The notes below the pieces were generated by a model that worked only from the letters and a program-made list of their open reading frames with translations, did not search any database and was not told the DNA's origin. This document shows positions 50,103 through 60,014 of a stretch of DNA of 64,000 nucleotides, piece by piece. The first letter of the stretch is position 1. Every line of letters starts with the position of its first letter. The stretch is from Effrenium voratum. Taxonomy: Eukaryota; Sar; Dinophyceae; Suessiales; Symbiodiniaceae. The translations under genes and the position numbers were made by a program. The DNA lies in contig CAUJNA010003013.1 in assembly GCA_963377175.1 (NCBI GenBank), forward strand, positions 586,867 to 650,866, written 5' to 3'.

Positions 50103-50914
50103 GAAGCGAGATGTATGTAGCATTTTGCTGCTGATGCGAGAAGACCATTTGAACTTGATTGGCTGGACTGGAAAGCCGTGTGGCCGTCAGGTGATAATAT
50201 CACTGGCGTTGGTTCTTCAAAAGGGGTACCCAAGCCACTCCGGCCAAGTTCCCGCAGTTCCGAGGCCCTACTTGAGCTCTGGGAGCGAGCAGTGTACACC
50301 GCCACTATCTCTTGAACATCTCAATCCAAGTAGTGTGACAGAAGGGCGTGCGAGGCCTAGACCGTCGGTAAACCTGGCCTCTCGAAACATAGGACAAGAC
50401 GCCGGAAGAACGCACTTTTGTTGACGGGTTGGGTTTGTCACCCACGCACCCCTGCTTTTAGCAAACGTTCCAGGTCAGACGTGTAAGCCAAACGCGAATG
50501 TCCCTTCCCTATAAAATCAAAGCATTTTCCAACGTGAGGCGCGTCAATCTTCGGGAGGGGCCAATCCCAGTCCATCTACCCGCAACTAGCGACGGAATGT
50601 GCAACGCGACCGATCTGCAATAGGCGTTGCAGCCGGTGAACACGTGTGCGCAAGCAGCGTCCACTGCTATGCAAATGTGTCAGGGAACTGCCTGGCCAAC
50701 ATGCAAAGCTCATATCAGGTGATACGCCCTTCCTGAACCATTGCCTAAGTCCAGGGAGGTGTCGAGTTCCTGTCCGATAGTTGATGAGCTAGACACGCGT
50801 TTGGCCGTGACTGGTAAACTAGTACTTCGAGGTCGACCAGAGAGACGAATGTTCAAACCGGTTGAAAGTCAGCGTGAAACTCAAGCATGTTTGGATAGAG
50901 CTTTTTGAGGTCCT

Positions 50915-51193
50915 ATGTGGCAAGCAGGAGCCATAGGAGTGAGACCAGGATGCCCGGCAATGCCACAAGCAGCGGTCTACACGACCCACACAGGGCTACA
51001 CGCACGCCATCTAGGGTGTTGGAGAAGCCCGCCGCTTCTGGATAGGCGAAGCCCTGCGCGCGGAAAAAGAGCGGAAAGCGCGTCAAAGGCTAAGTTCGAT
51101 GGAAGTATGATGACGATGATGACCGATCTCATGGTAAGCCCGAAATTTGTGCGCAAGGGTTGCAAAGCCGACGTTTGCGCACGCTGCTTCTGA
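50915..51193 (+). CDS. Coding-like frame, 92 codons, upstream piece of a decayed gene
   Basis: ATG-initiated frame ending KFDGSMMTMMTDLMVSPKFV then RKGCKADVCARCF and TGA. It is followed at once, in another frame, by the 51,147-51,584 stretch. Together with 51,578-52,330 this looks like one long coding region broken by frameshifts. Confidence 0.33.
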   Translation: MWQAGAIGVRPGCPAMPQAAVYTTHTGLHARHLGCWRSPPLLDRRSPARGKRAESASKAKFDGSMMTMMTDLMVSPKFVRKGCKADVCARCF

Positions 51194-51584
51194 CCTGAGG
51201 AAGACCTGCGCGAGGAATGTTTCCTTGATGGGCCACATTGCGGCGTTTGCAGGGGAAGCTCGTTGTTTCCTGGAGGAAGCAGTTGTCAGTTTCGCAACAC
51301 GTTCTATTGCACTAGACACCCGGCAGGGCAGAGGATGGGAAAGCAGCTTTGGGTTTGTTAAGGGCCGATGTTGTGGCCTGCCCCAGGGGTCAGAACCCCA
51401 AGTCATACTCATGCCCGACAAAGGTCTTACTACTCACAAAATGGATAGGCGACGACCCAAGCCCTTCACAGGCCTGGAGAATGTCGCACACGCCCGACTT
51501 GTGCTCTCTCATGTGGACAGTCGCAAGTTTGACCCAACATTTTCGGTACCGGCGGAGGTTCATATGGCGGGCACGAATTGCTAG
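51147..51584 (+). CDS. Coding-like frame, 145 codons, middle piece of a decayed gene
   Basis: Open from 51147: AKPTFAHAASDLRKTCARNV, GHIAAFAGEARCFLEEAVVS, DRRRPKPFTGLENVAHARLV, LSHVDSRKFDPTFSVPAEVH, to TAG. At about 51,540-51,580 the next piece takes over in a different frame. The composition is soluble and balanced. No family is recognised. Confidence 0.4.
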   Translation: MCARVAKPTFAHAASDLRKTCARNVSLMGHIAAFAGEARCFLEEAVVSFATRSIALDTRQGRGWESSFGFVKGRCCGLPQGSEPQVILMPDKGLTTHKMDRRRPKPFTGLENVAHARLVLSHVDSRKFDPTFSVPAEVHMAGTNC

Positions 51585-52141
51585 GAAATATACTACCTGA
51601 CGCGGCAGGGCTGCGAGTGTGGATAGGTAACATGAAGGAAGCTGTTAGCAACGCCTACAGCCACATCAGATCTGATTTTTATTACTTGCCTGCCCAAGAA
51701 GGCGGCAATGATACATTGGAGCTTCCCAGGGTCGTAAAGGCAAAGCCCTCGACAACATCAGTACGAATAAACGACGACCTCAACTCAGGAATCACAGATC
51801 TTACGCGTCGCCATGTTTGGGGAGAATGCCAGAATGAGTACCGTCAACAGGTGCCGCTCAATGGGCTAGACTTTGTTGACTCAGGACGCCTCAAGCGCCT
51901 GGATCCTCGAGTCTTCGACCTGGCTGGGACATACGACGTTTTAAGTTTTAACAGGCCATCGCCCAACTCATGGCTGGAAGGGCTCTTTGCAGACGACGAA
52001 GAGTGTTGCCGGGATTCAGGGCAGAGTCGCCGCGCGTGTAGAATCTTTAGGTCATGCTCGATAATCTTGATGGGGGGAAGATGTTTTGAGTATGGGTGTA
52101 GTTGTAGATGGCAGGAGTACGACATGCGTATTCTTATCTAA
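51545..52141 (+). CDS. Coding-like frame, main piece of a decayed gene of unknown family
   Basis: After a TGA the frame reads NIFGTGGGSYGGHELLGNIL, AGLRVWIGNMKEAVSNAYSH, VVKAKPSTTSVRINDDLNSG, LNGLDFVDSGRLKRLDPRVF, DLAGTYDVLSFNRPSPNSWL. Near 52,010 protein character moves to another frame (SVAGIQGRVAARVESLGHAR). A Gly-rich loop followed by a helix is visible, but I do not recognise a nucleotide-binding or enzyme motif. This is the most gene-like stretch outside the duplication. It is broken by frameshifts on both sides, so it is probably a pseudogene or fragmented retroelement protein. Confidence 0.5.
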   Translation, partial: GTGGGSYGGHELLGNILPDAAGLRVWIGNMKEAVSNAYSHIRSDFYYLPAQEGGNDTLELPRVVKAKPSTTSVRINDDLNSGITDLTRRHVWGECQNEYRQQVPLNGLDFVDSGRLKRLDPRVFDLAGTYDVLSFNRPSPNSWLEGLFADDEECCRDSGQSRRACRIFRSCSIILMGGRCFEYGCSCRWQEYDMRILI

Positions 52142-52142
52142 T

Positions 52143-52330
52143 GCAAACTAGCCCGCTGGAGGCCGAAGCGCCTGGAGGGGGGCGAAATAGTAGACGTGAA
52201 ACATCCTGAAGGATATAGTGCAGAAGCACAACTACGGGCTGAAGCTAAAAAGCTCAAGCGCATGATGACACATCATCTGAAGAACCTGCGAAGATGGAAA
52301 ACGAGCCATTGTCCCAGAGCACAAGCGTGC
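52143..52330 (+). CDS. Coding-like frame, C-terminal piece of the decayed gene
   Basis: After TAA the frame reads KLARWRPKRLEGGEIVDVKH, PEGYSAEAQLRAEAKKLKRM, MTHHLKNLRRWK, then runs into a GGATG repeat. The helical, basic composition fits the end of a long protein. Same strand as the preceding pieces, within 5-10 bp, consistent with one original gene over about 50.9-52.3 kb. Confidence 0.42.
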
Positions 52331-52339
52331 GAAAAAATC

Positions 52340-52620
52340 GGAGACAGATGGATGGATGGACGGATGGATGGGCTGGGAGAGCGCGCAGGACACACACACA
52401 CACACGCACCACACAACCCCCCCCCCCCCCCAACGCCCGCCCACCCACACCCACCCACCCGCACACGTCCGCGCCCTTGCAGGCTCCCCCCCCTTCCGCG
52501 CGCTGCGCATGCGCGTTCGCGCTCGCGCAGGCATGCGTGCACGGCGCGGCGCAGCGCCGCGCCGCACCGCACCGCACGCGCGCGCGCACGCAGGCACGCA
52601 CGCGCGTCATGTGGGAGGGG
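52340..52620. repeat. GGATG, poly-C/ACCC and GC-rich simple sequence
   Basis: Successive simple tracts: GGATGGATGGACGGATGG, ACACACACACACGCACC, a C-run, CCACCCACACCCACC, then CGCGCACGCAGGCACGCAC. Long Pro/His/Ala/Arg-rich frames on both strands result and are not called. Confidence 0.88.
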
Positions 52621-52654
52621 TTGTGGAAGACTGGCGACGCGTGAGACACAGGGG

Positions 52655-52745
52655 TTTCCGAAAGTGCGCTGCCGGGTTGCTTCTTTTTTGCAGTGTTTTG
52701 AGCTTTGCCCAACTCGAGCTCCAATGGCCCCGCGGGCGGTGGCGT
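52655..52745 (+). repeat. Shared cassette with 60,015-60,110 (TTTTGCAG...CCCAACTCGAGCTCC)
   Basis: GCTGCCGGGTTGCTTCTTTT, TTGCAGTGTTTTGAGCTTTG, CCCAACTCGAGCTCCAATGG. The same order occurs at 60,040-60,105 (TTTTTGCAGAGTTTTGAGCC, CCCAACTCGAGCTCCTATGG). Both copies are preceded by GGATG repeats and contain a splice-acceptor-like T-run/GCAG and an ATG after GAGCTCC. Confidence 0.75.
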
Positions 52746-52986
52746 GGACAGGCTGCTGAAGATGGAGCAGCGCATGGAGTGCTGGCAGGCGCTGCGGGTC
52801 TTTGCCCTGAATTTCAGATCCTGGACGAGCAGGCCTGTGGGTTTGTCCATTTGTGCGCCTGTGTCCGCTAGACTGGCCGGGCAGGCGGGGGCCGACGCGC
52901 AGCGGCCGGGAAGAAGGTTGGATGAGGCTCAGCCATCGATGCCGACGCGCGCGTTTGCTGCCTCGCCCCCACCGCCAACCACCTAG
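52705..52986 (+). CDS. Candidate exon downstream of the shared cassette
   Basis: The frame from 52705 reads RLLKMEQRMECWQALRVFAL then NFRSWTSRPVG and later an Ala/Pro-rich end to TAG. The first 40 residues are protein-like. The overlapping frames are Arg/Pro-rich. The exon start and end are not clear. Confidence 0.32.
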   Translation: MPNSSSNGPAGGGVDRLLKMEQRMECWQALRVFALNFRSWTSRPVGLSICAPVSARLAGQAGADAQRPGRRLDEAQPSMPTRAFAASPPPPTT

Positions 52987-53352
52987 AAGCCGAGCGGGTG
53001 CACGGAGGTCAAGCAGCGTAGGTGAGCAACTAATTTGCTTGCCGACCAGCCCAGAGCAGCGTGGAGGCATTGTTTTGCCGGGAGGGCTGGACGTGCCTCA
53101 ACAGACCTCCGATGGCGCGCTGCGACGCAACAGGCCCTATTTGTTTGGAGTTTGGGGGTTCCGTGGCGGTCAACTGACCTGGATAAATCGGAGGTCGGCT
53201 GCAGCCAACACAGCTCCACGCAAGCCCTAGTCAGAAGCTGCTCGCTTGGATTTGGACACTGCTGGCCTGAAGGAATTTGAGTCTGCACGCTGGTTCGCCA
53301 GCGCACCAAAAAGCTCGAATAGTTCGGTCGTTACTGCAGCTCATGTCTGCAT

Positions 53353-54258
53353 TTGTTGCACTGCTGCAACTTGTTGTGTCCACAATGCATCAGCTTGCGT
53401 GTGGTGTTGTTGAAGCATTTGCGCAGTCAGCAGCAGTTTGCACGGTTCGCAATCGTAGCTCTTTGGCCCTTGGCTTGCCTCATTGACTCATATCGTCGCT
53501 GCCCGAAGTTCATCGAGGGTGCCCGCTCACAAGCTGTGAGTGCGGCAGCGAGTTGCCGCTGGAGTTGGGCGAGGCCGTCCTGGCCAGTCTGGCGCACAAC
53601 CACGGCGCCGCGCGGCGCGGCGGCCACGCAGGGGAAGGAGGACATCGTTCCCCACTTGAAGCTCGGCCGAGACTTGCGACACTTGCGCCGCGCTACGGGT
53701 GGAAACCTGAAGCTTGCAGGCAGGGTTGCGTCCGTCCAGCTCCCTCTCACTCTTCACGGCCATGCCGTGCCCCAGAAAGCCCGCCTTCAAGAACCGGCGG
53801 AGCTAAGCTTCGGGCAGAGTTCAGACTCCGCACGAGGACTGTGTAGGCGCAGGCGCATTAGGTGGGTGAAGAGTCTGGATGAGTACTGGTGCAACATGGA
53901 TGCCGACACTATGCCAGAGCTGCGGGCCCTCTGTCACGATGACGCTTGTCATCCCCGACGGTGTGCCAGCAAGCGCGTCCAAATCAGCGCTCTCAGCAGA
54001 AGGTTGGAGTTCCCGAAGACTTCCTTCAACTTGTCAGCAGCTGAGATGTCTCAGTAATTGCAAGTAGGCCATCCGGGAAATGAAGCTGTGGCCTCGCAGC
54101 TTCTACACACGCGAGGTTCTAGCATCACGGAACTGCTTGGGCGGGCTGGCGTCAAGGAGCAAAGCCAAGAGGCGCTCCGACGAGACTCCGCCTTGAGCGC
54201 GCAGCAGCAACAGTGGCGCAAGCGCCTTGCAGCCCTAGGGAGCCCTTGCCGCGTGTAG
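53353..54258 (+). CDS. Candidate gene region of about 0.9 kb, two coding frames
   Basis: Frame one (53,353-54,057, 234 codons) includes GKEDIVPHLKLGRDLRHLRR, GNLKLAGRVASVQLPLTLHG and WVKSLDEYWCNMDADTMPEL. It ends at TAA. The next frame (54,058-54,258) reads GHPGNEAVASQLLHTRGSSI, TELLGRAGVKEQSQEALRRD, SALSAQQQQWRKRLAALGSP and ends at TAG. Alternative plus frames (LPLELGEAVLASLAHNHGAA) and a minus frame (53,527-53,790) compete between 53,530 and 53,850. No family is recognised. Confidence 0.38.
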
Positions 54259-54324
54259 TCAGAGAACTTGTGCCGCTGCGCGCTATGATGTTTATCGGTG
54301 CTTGCTTGCGCGGCTGTGTGCTAG

Positions 54325-54390
54325 ATAGATAGGTAGGTAGATAGGTAGATAGACACATAGGTACCTAGGTGGATAGATGGATAAATAGCG
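54325..54390. repeat. GATA/GGTA tetranucleotide repeat
   Basis: TAGATAGATAGGTAGGTAGA and variants, an imperfect tetranucleotide tract. Confidence 0.9.
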
Positions 54391-55010
54391 CTTGCTTGGT
54401 TGTTTGCCTGGTTGGTTGATTCATTCATTGGTTGGTAGATTGGCTAAGCGTATCCTTTGGCTTGGTTTGGCTTGATTTGATTTGCTTCGGTTCACTTTGC
54501 GTGGCGTTGATTGTTTTGTTTTGTTACTCGGTTTTTGTTTGTTGGTTGGTGGGTTGGTGGGTCGGTAGGGGGGCTGCTTGGCTTCCCTGCTGTCTTGGTT
54601 GCTTGTTTCCTATGTTGTGTTTGTTTCATTGTTTTGCTTGCTTGCTCGCTGACTGGCTTGCTTACCTTCTTGCCAAGTTTGTCCGTTCGTTGATGAGTTC
54701 CGTTTGACGGACCAGTTGATGTTCTTCAAAGTTTGACTGTCGCACGGGGCCCCCACAGGCTGGCGCAGGCCCACGGACTCGGGATGGGGCGCGGAATCAC
54801 CTTTGGCGCCCAACCTGATTGCACGCGTCCTTGCAAAGTGCACATGTATCATCGCGACAATCAAGCACAAGTTCCACAGTAGCTAGCAGGACCTCGCCTC
54901 AATCCAAGGTCATCCTCCAAACAAGACTTTCTCTGGATGAAACTGCAACATGCGCATTCTTCGGAAGGAAAACCTTGGCATTGCGGGAGTTCCTACCATA
55001 TAAATTGTAG
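54391..55010. other. T/G-rich simple sequence, then weak frame
   Basis: 54,400-54,700 is built of GGTTGGTTG, TTTGGCTTGG and TTGCTTGCTTGC-type phrases. 54,819-55,010 has a 63-codon frame ending ALREFLPYKL with no further support. Confidence 0.4.
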
Positions 55011-55250
55011 ACTTAAGAGTTATCTAGGTTGAAAAGGCCTGTGGGTCTGATTCTGAGGTTCTTGTTCCGTCGCGAACGTGCGCGGTGCGCGGGGGGTGCG
55101 CGAGGGGGGGCGCGCGTGTGTGCCCGCGAGGCGCGTGGGTACGGGATGCGCATGCGTGCGCGTGGGGCGTGCGCGCCTGTGTGCGGGGCGTGCGCGCGTG
55201 CGTGCGCGCGTGCGTGCGTGCGTGCGCTCGTGCGTGCGCGCTGGCACGCA

Positions 55251-55302
<52 letters not shown>

Positions 55303-55375
55303 TGTGCGCGTGCGCGCAGGCGGGCGGGCAGTGGGCGGGTGGGCAGGCGGGGCCTCCAAAGATTCCAAGGCGTAA
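55005..55375. repeat. GC-rich element with (GCGT)n core
   Basis: The core 55,195-55,310 is an almost perfect GTGC/GCGT tetranucleotide repeat inside a wider CG/GCG tract. The left edge, CTTAAGAGTTATCTAGGTTG then AAAAGGCCTGTGGGTCTGAT, resembles the inverted right edge of the GC-rich tract at 61,500-61,880, suggesting one family. Ala/Arg/Cys-rich frames of 90-190 codons on both strands are artefacts. Confidence 0.75.
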
Positions 55376-55439
55376 AAGACACTTCCAACATACAGGCTGG
55401 GAGGACCTTAACTTAAACCTTTGTGATGCTTGACCATTT

Positions 55440-55530
55440 GCACCTCGAGGACCTGGAAGCAAGTTCCCTGAAAAGCAAGGAACTAGAAAGAATGACCTGG
55501 AAGCAGGGACTTGGAAGCAATGACTTTGTC
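55440..55530. repeat. CTTCCAGG-type repeat in reverse orientation
   Basis: GACCTGGAAGCAAGTTCCCT and further units are the reverse complement of the array at 59,140-59,680, indicating two oppositely oriented copies 3.7 kb apart. Confidence 0.7.
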
Positions 55531-56049
55531 CAAAAAGCGAGCAATAAAGGATGATCCGCAAGCCATGGCACATACTTTGGGTGGATAAACGCACGAATGA
55601 CAGGCGAACAGCAGCGAGCCAGCTGCATACTTCTTGCTGCGATCCGCCCTAGACCAAATGGATCGGCGAGTCCGCCGTAACCGTCCACAAGCTGCGGATC
55701 ACAAAATGCGACTTGCCCAGGTCCACGAAGCGATCACTGCTTTCAGCATGCCCAGACTTTGCGAACTGCCCGTCACCGCTTGCAAAGCCTGATGCCTGTG
55801 CAGAGCCAACTTGCACAGCGCTTGCCCTTGAGTAGAAGAAAGGTTGCCACCTGTTTGCGACTTTCGAGCTGGAACTGCGGAAGGAAGTGTCAAGCACTGT
55901 TCTCTCGTTACAGACTAACAAGGAGCCCCCGCTACACACCTCCGTGCCAATATATAATCCTAATCCGAACAATGGCATCATCCTTGCGCAATAAGACAAG
56001 TAACTGGTGCAGTAAAATAAGTAAAATAGGAGGGAAAGCCTGGCCTTGC

Positions 56050-56510
56050 AAAGAAGAGGTCTGGAGGGGCTTTGGTTGCTGGTTTGGAGGGGGCTGCTGT
56101 TTTTTTCATTTAGTTTGGGTTAGTAGTTTGGAGGGGCTCGCTGTTTCTACTCTGTTTGGGTTGCTGGTTTGGAGGGGCCGCTTGTTTCATTCCAGCTTCA
56201 TTAATGTTGTGTTGGTGGTTTGGATGGGGCCGCTTTTGTATTTAGTTTGGGTTGGTGGTTTGGAGGGGTCCGCTTTTTCCAATTGGTTTGTGTTGCTGGT
56301 TTGGAGGGGCCGCTTGTTTCATCTAGTTTGCGTTGGCGCTTTTCCACCTAGTTTGGGTTGGTGGTTGTAATGTCATCTAATTAATTGTTGTTGGCGGTGT
56401 GGAGGGGGCCGCTTTTTCCATTTACCATAATTTGGGTATGTTTGGGTTTGTGATTTGGATGGGGCCGCTAGCTTGGAGGGGCCGCTTGTGTCATGTAGTT
56501 TGGGTTGGCG
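56050..56510. repeat. 45-bp minisatellite (GGTTTGGAGGGGCCGCTT)
   Basis: About nine units of GGTTTGGAGGGGCCGCTTGT plus TTCATCTAGTTTGGGTTGCT, with unit-length variants. Confidence 0.9.
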
Positions 56511-56699
56511 GAAGTTGCGAAAGACAAGCCAACGGTCAAAATCCAGGGCCTAGTTCCTGATTTAGGGAGACCAACCAAGTTCAAAACGTTGAAAGTCCCA
56601 GGTCCCCCAAAGTGATGTTTCTGCACACAGGGCCCAATCCAGGGCCCTCGCAATAGTCTTTCTGTATTTAGGGAGGTCAAACAGTTCAAATGCCTGTCG

Positions 56700-57985
56700 T
56701 TGGATTCTTTCAGGGCCTGTCGGCGGCCTGCTTGGTCGGGCTGCTGCTTGTTGCGAAGTCCAATTCGTAGCTTGTTGTGTGCGCCTGCCGATTTTTTGTG
56801 CAGCGCTGGATTGTGTTCAAGGCCTGTCCAGCCTGCTTATTTTCGCGAAGTGGGACATTTTTTGTAGGGCGTCTAATTTGCTTATTGTGCGGGGATGCTG
56901 CTTTTTGTGCGCAGCTGGATTTTTTCAGGGCCTGTTACTGGCCTGCTTGGTCGGCCTGCTGCTTTTCGTGAAGTGGGATGTGTTTGCTTGTTGTGCGCGG
57001 CTGCGTGTTTCGAGTGCAGTTTGGTTTTTGTTCAGGGCCTGTCACTGGCCTGCTTGGTCGGCCTGCTGCTTTTCGTGAAGTGTTATTTTCCGTTGGGCTT
57101 CTAGTTTGTCGTTTTGTGTGGCTGCCGTTTTCTTTTTTGCGCAGCTGGATTTTGTTCAGGGCCTGTCACTGCCCCGCTTGGTCGGGCTGCTGTTTTTCAT
57201 GAAGTTGTTTTTTTAGTAGGGCTTCTAATTTGTTTTTTTCGTTTATCTGCTTGGTCGGCCTGCTGCTTTTCGTGAAGCGTCGTTGTTGTTGTTGTTTTTC
57301 AGAAGTGCTTCTAGTTTGCTTGTTGTGCGCGCCTGCCGTTTTTAGCGCAGTTGGATTTTTTCAGGGCCTGTCACTGGCCTGCTTGGTCGGCCTGCTGCTT
57401 TTTGTAAGTGGGATTTGTTTGAAGGGCTTCTAGTTTGCTTGTTGTGTGCGCCTACCGGTTTTTGTAACGCAGTTGGATTTTGCTCCTTGCCTGTCGCCGG
57501 CCTGCTTGGTCGGGCTGCTGCTTGTCGCGAAGTTCAAGTAGTAGAGCTTCAATTTTGCTTGTTGCGTGCGCCTGCTGCTTTTTGTGCAGCGCTGGATTTT
57601 GTTCAAGGCCTGTCACTGGCCAAGCATGTCACTGGCCTGCTTGGCCGGCCTGCTGATTTTCGCAAAGTGGGACATTTTTGTAGGGCTTCTAGTTTGCTTA
57701 TTGTGCCTGGATGCTGTTCTTTGTGCGCAACTGTTTTTGTTCAGGGCCTGTCGCTGGCCTGCTTGGTCGGCCTGCTTCTTTTCGTGAAGTGTTATTTTCC
57801 GTTCGGCTTCTACTTTGCTTTGTTTTTGGGTGTGTGGCTGCCGTTTTCGTTTTTGCGCAGCTGGATTTTGTTCAGGGCCTGTCACTGCCCTGCTTGGTTG
57901 CGCAGCTGGATTTTTTTCGGGGCCTGTCACTGGCCTGCTTGTTTGGCCTACTGCTTTTCGTGAAATGAGATTTTTTAGTAGAGCT
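56700..57985. repeat. 100-150-bp satellite-like array (CAGGGCCTGTCACTGGCCTG)
   Basis: About eleven units: CAGGGCCTGTCACTGGCCTG, CTTGGTCGGCCTGCTGCTTT, TCGTGAAGTGGGATTTTTTG, GGGCTTCTAGTTTGCTTGTT, GTGCGCGCCTGCCG, TTTTTGCGCAGCTGGATTTT. Hydrophobic frames (FFRACHWPAWSACCFS-like) run through the array on the plus strand. They repeat with the DNA and are probably not proteins. Confidence 0.92.
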
Positions 57986-58055
57986 TGTCATAACATCAAA
58001 CAATAAGGAAAACATTCCATCAAAGTGAGGAAGGCCACGCATCACAACAACACTG

Positions 58056-58238
58056 ATGTGCCTCTTAATAGTGGCAAAGTCCTTTTGCTTGGAAAGTGCA
58101 TTTGATGCGCTATCTAAACTTGCAAAACTAGCAAACCAGACCAAACATAGCAAAGCAGATAAGAACACAAAATACAAAAGCAAGATAAACACAGATGCAC
58201 AAACAGATGCTTTATTATCTTCAATTTCTTTTGGTTAG
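58056..58238 (+). CDS. Weak coding-like frame in an AT-rich island
   Basis: 60 codons with VAKSFCLESAFDALSKLAKL then ANQTKHSKADKNTKYKSKIN. The island 57,990-58,440 is clearly more AT-rich than its surroundings. Lys/Asn content may simply reflect base composition. Confidence 0.22.
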   Translation: MCLLIVAKSFCLESAFDALSKLAKLANQTKHSKADKNTKYKSKINTDAQTDALLSSISFG

Positions 58239-58441
58239 AGATGTGGAAGGTACAAAGATGTCTTATCTTTTATTTTCCTGAGTAGCTATGCCTAAGTCTA
58301 CTATATCCCCGGCGGAAAATAACCAACCGCATCTGATAAGAAAAAATAATATGTTAACCACCTCAAAAACAGACTTATATCTGACTTACTATCTTCTATT
58401 TCAATCCATTTCCAAGCTGTCTGACTCCGAGCCTTCTTACA

Positions 58442-59137
58442 ACTGGAAGCAACTGCATTACGCATGGGGCTGACTCGTTTAACCACTGTACATGCGCGCG
58501 CGCCCGCTCACCCCCGCGCGCGCCCGTGCCCCCCGCGCGTACACACGTACACCCCGCCCGCGCGCACGCCGGGCACGTACGCGCACCGGGCACGTATGGC
58601 CTCATTTTTGAAAAAAACTAGCCCTTATTTGTGTACGTGCCCGGTGCGCGAGCGGGCGCGCGGGCGGGGTGTACGTGAGCACGCGCAAGGGGAACGGGCG
58701 CGCGCGGGGTGTACGTGCGTGCGCGCGGAGTGCCGCACGGGCGTGCAAACGTCGCGCGCGCGCGCCAGGCGCGGGCCTGGCCTTATTTTGCAAACTAGCC
58801 CTTTTTGTCTACATGCCCGGCGTGCGCGCGGGGCGCGCCGGCGCGCGTGCGAGAGTGCACATGTGTACGCGCAGGGTGGACAAGCACGCGGGCGCGCGAA
58901 GCGTGAGTGCGTGCGTGCAGGGCGCGCGCAGGCGTGCAGGCGCCGTAGGTCCTAGTTTTTGGAAAAATTAATTCTTGAACAACAAGCCCTTATTGGTGTA
59001 CGTGCCCGGCGTGCGTGCGGGGCGCGGGCGCGGGCGGGGTGTATGCGCGCGGTTGCGGGGTGAGCGGGCGCGCGCAGGCGCACGTGCACGTACAGGGGGC
59101 AAACGAGCCAGCCCCACGCATGAAGCAGTTACTTCCA
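58442..59137. mobile_element. GC-rich inverted-repeat element with conserved outer arms
   Basis: The left outer arm (about 58,442-58,480), CTGGAAGCAACTGCATTACG then CATGGGGCTGACTCGTTT, is matched in inverse by the right outer arm (about 59,096-59,137), AAACGAGCCAGCCCCACGCA then TGAAGCAGTTACTTCCAG. Inside lie CG/GCGC-rich segments separated by AAACTAGCCCTTATTTGTGT-like AT-rich spacers at about 58,617, 58,794 and 58,980, with CGTGCCCGG and CCGGGCACG in both orientations. This is the architecture of a MITE or foldback element of about 0.7 kb. No coding capacity. Confidence 0.75.
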
Positions 59138-59139
59138 GG

Positions 59140-59680
59140 GGCCTCGCGCCCAACTCCCTGCAGCTCCCTCTTTTCCAGTTTTTTGCTTCCAGTTCCTTGC
59201 TTCCAGGTCCTTGCTTTCAGTCCAGGTCTCTGCTTCCAGCCCCTGCTGCCAGTTCCTGCTTTCAGGTCCTTGCTCCTTGTTCCATGCTTCCAGATTTGTT
59301 GCTTCCAGTTCCCTGCTTCCTGTTTCCAAGTCTTTGCTTCCCTGCTTTCCAATTCCTTGCTTTCAGTCCGCTGCTTCCAGTTCCCTGCTTCCAGCTTTGC
59401 GGCTTCCACTCCATACTTCCAGGCCCCTGCTTCTACGTAGCTCCCTGCTTCGCCTGCCCTGCTTTTCAGGTCCAGTTCCGCCAGCTTTCCTTGTCCAATT
59501 CCGTGCTTCCAGTTTCCAGTTCCTGCTTCCAGGTCCTTTCTCTGCTTCCAGATCTTTCAGGTCCTTGCTTCAGGACCAGGACCTCCGTGCTTCCAGCTCT
59601 GCTTTGAGGTCCTTGCCTAGCTTTCTAGTTCCTTGCTTCCATTCCCGGCTCCAGTTCCCTGTTTTCAGTTCCACCATAGA
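59140..59680. repeat. Short tandem repeat (CTTCCAGTTCCTTG)
   Basis: Around 40 degenerate units of about 12-15 bp mixing CTTCCAGTTCC, CTTGCTTTCAGG and CCTGCTTCC. Frames rich in Leu/Pro/Ser/Phe run through on the plus strand, and Glu/Lys/Trp-rich frames on the minus strand. Both are artefacts. Confidence 0.92.
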
Positions 59681-59839
59681 GGTTCTATATAATGTCTTGC
59701 TTTGGAATCGTTGGAAACGAAAAGGACAACGGCACTTCCTAAAACGCCTCCACAATTTGCGTCTTGTAAGTGAAACCAATTCGGCCAAACATCAGAAAGG
59801 CAGATGTTAGACCGTTCCGCACGCTCGCACGTCCGCCGC

Positions 59840-59955
59840 GCGGGATGGATGGATGCCTGGCGGGATGGCTGGATGGACGGGTGGGTGCATGGCTGGGAGG
59901 GTGGGCGGGTGGGCGAGTGGGTGGGGTGGGTGGGGTGGGTGGGGTGGGTGATGGA
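59840..59955. repeat. GGATGGATG / GGGTGGGTGG tract
   Basis: Tetranucleotide-like sequence directly upstream of the cassette at 60,015, mirroring the arrangement at 52,345-52,385. Confidence 0.88.
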
Positions 59956-60014
59956 TGAGAGCGCGCGCCCGCCCCATCAAGACTGGTTCGGGGAAGGCTG
60001 GCTCCGAACGCGGG

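Noticed and set aside
55024..55594. His/Ala/Arg/Thr-repeat frames in the GCGT tract
   Set aside because: A product of the tetranucleotide repeat. No non-repetitive coding sequence is attached.
56777..57968. Hydrophobic frames that look like repeated membrane proteins
   Set aside because: They track the 100-150-bp satellite units exactly and shift frame whenever a unit has an indel.
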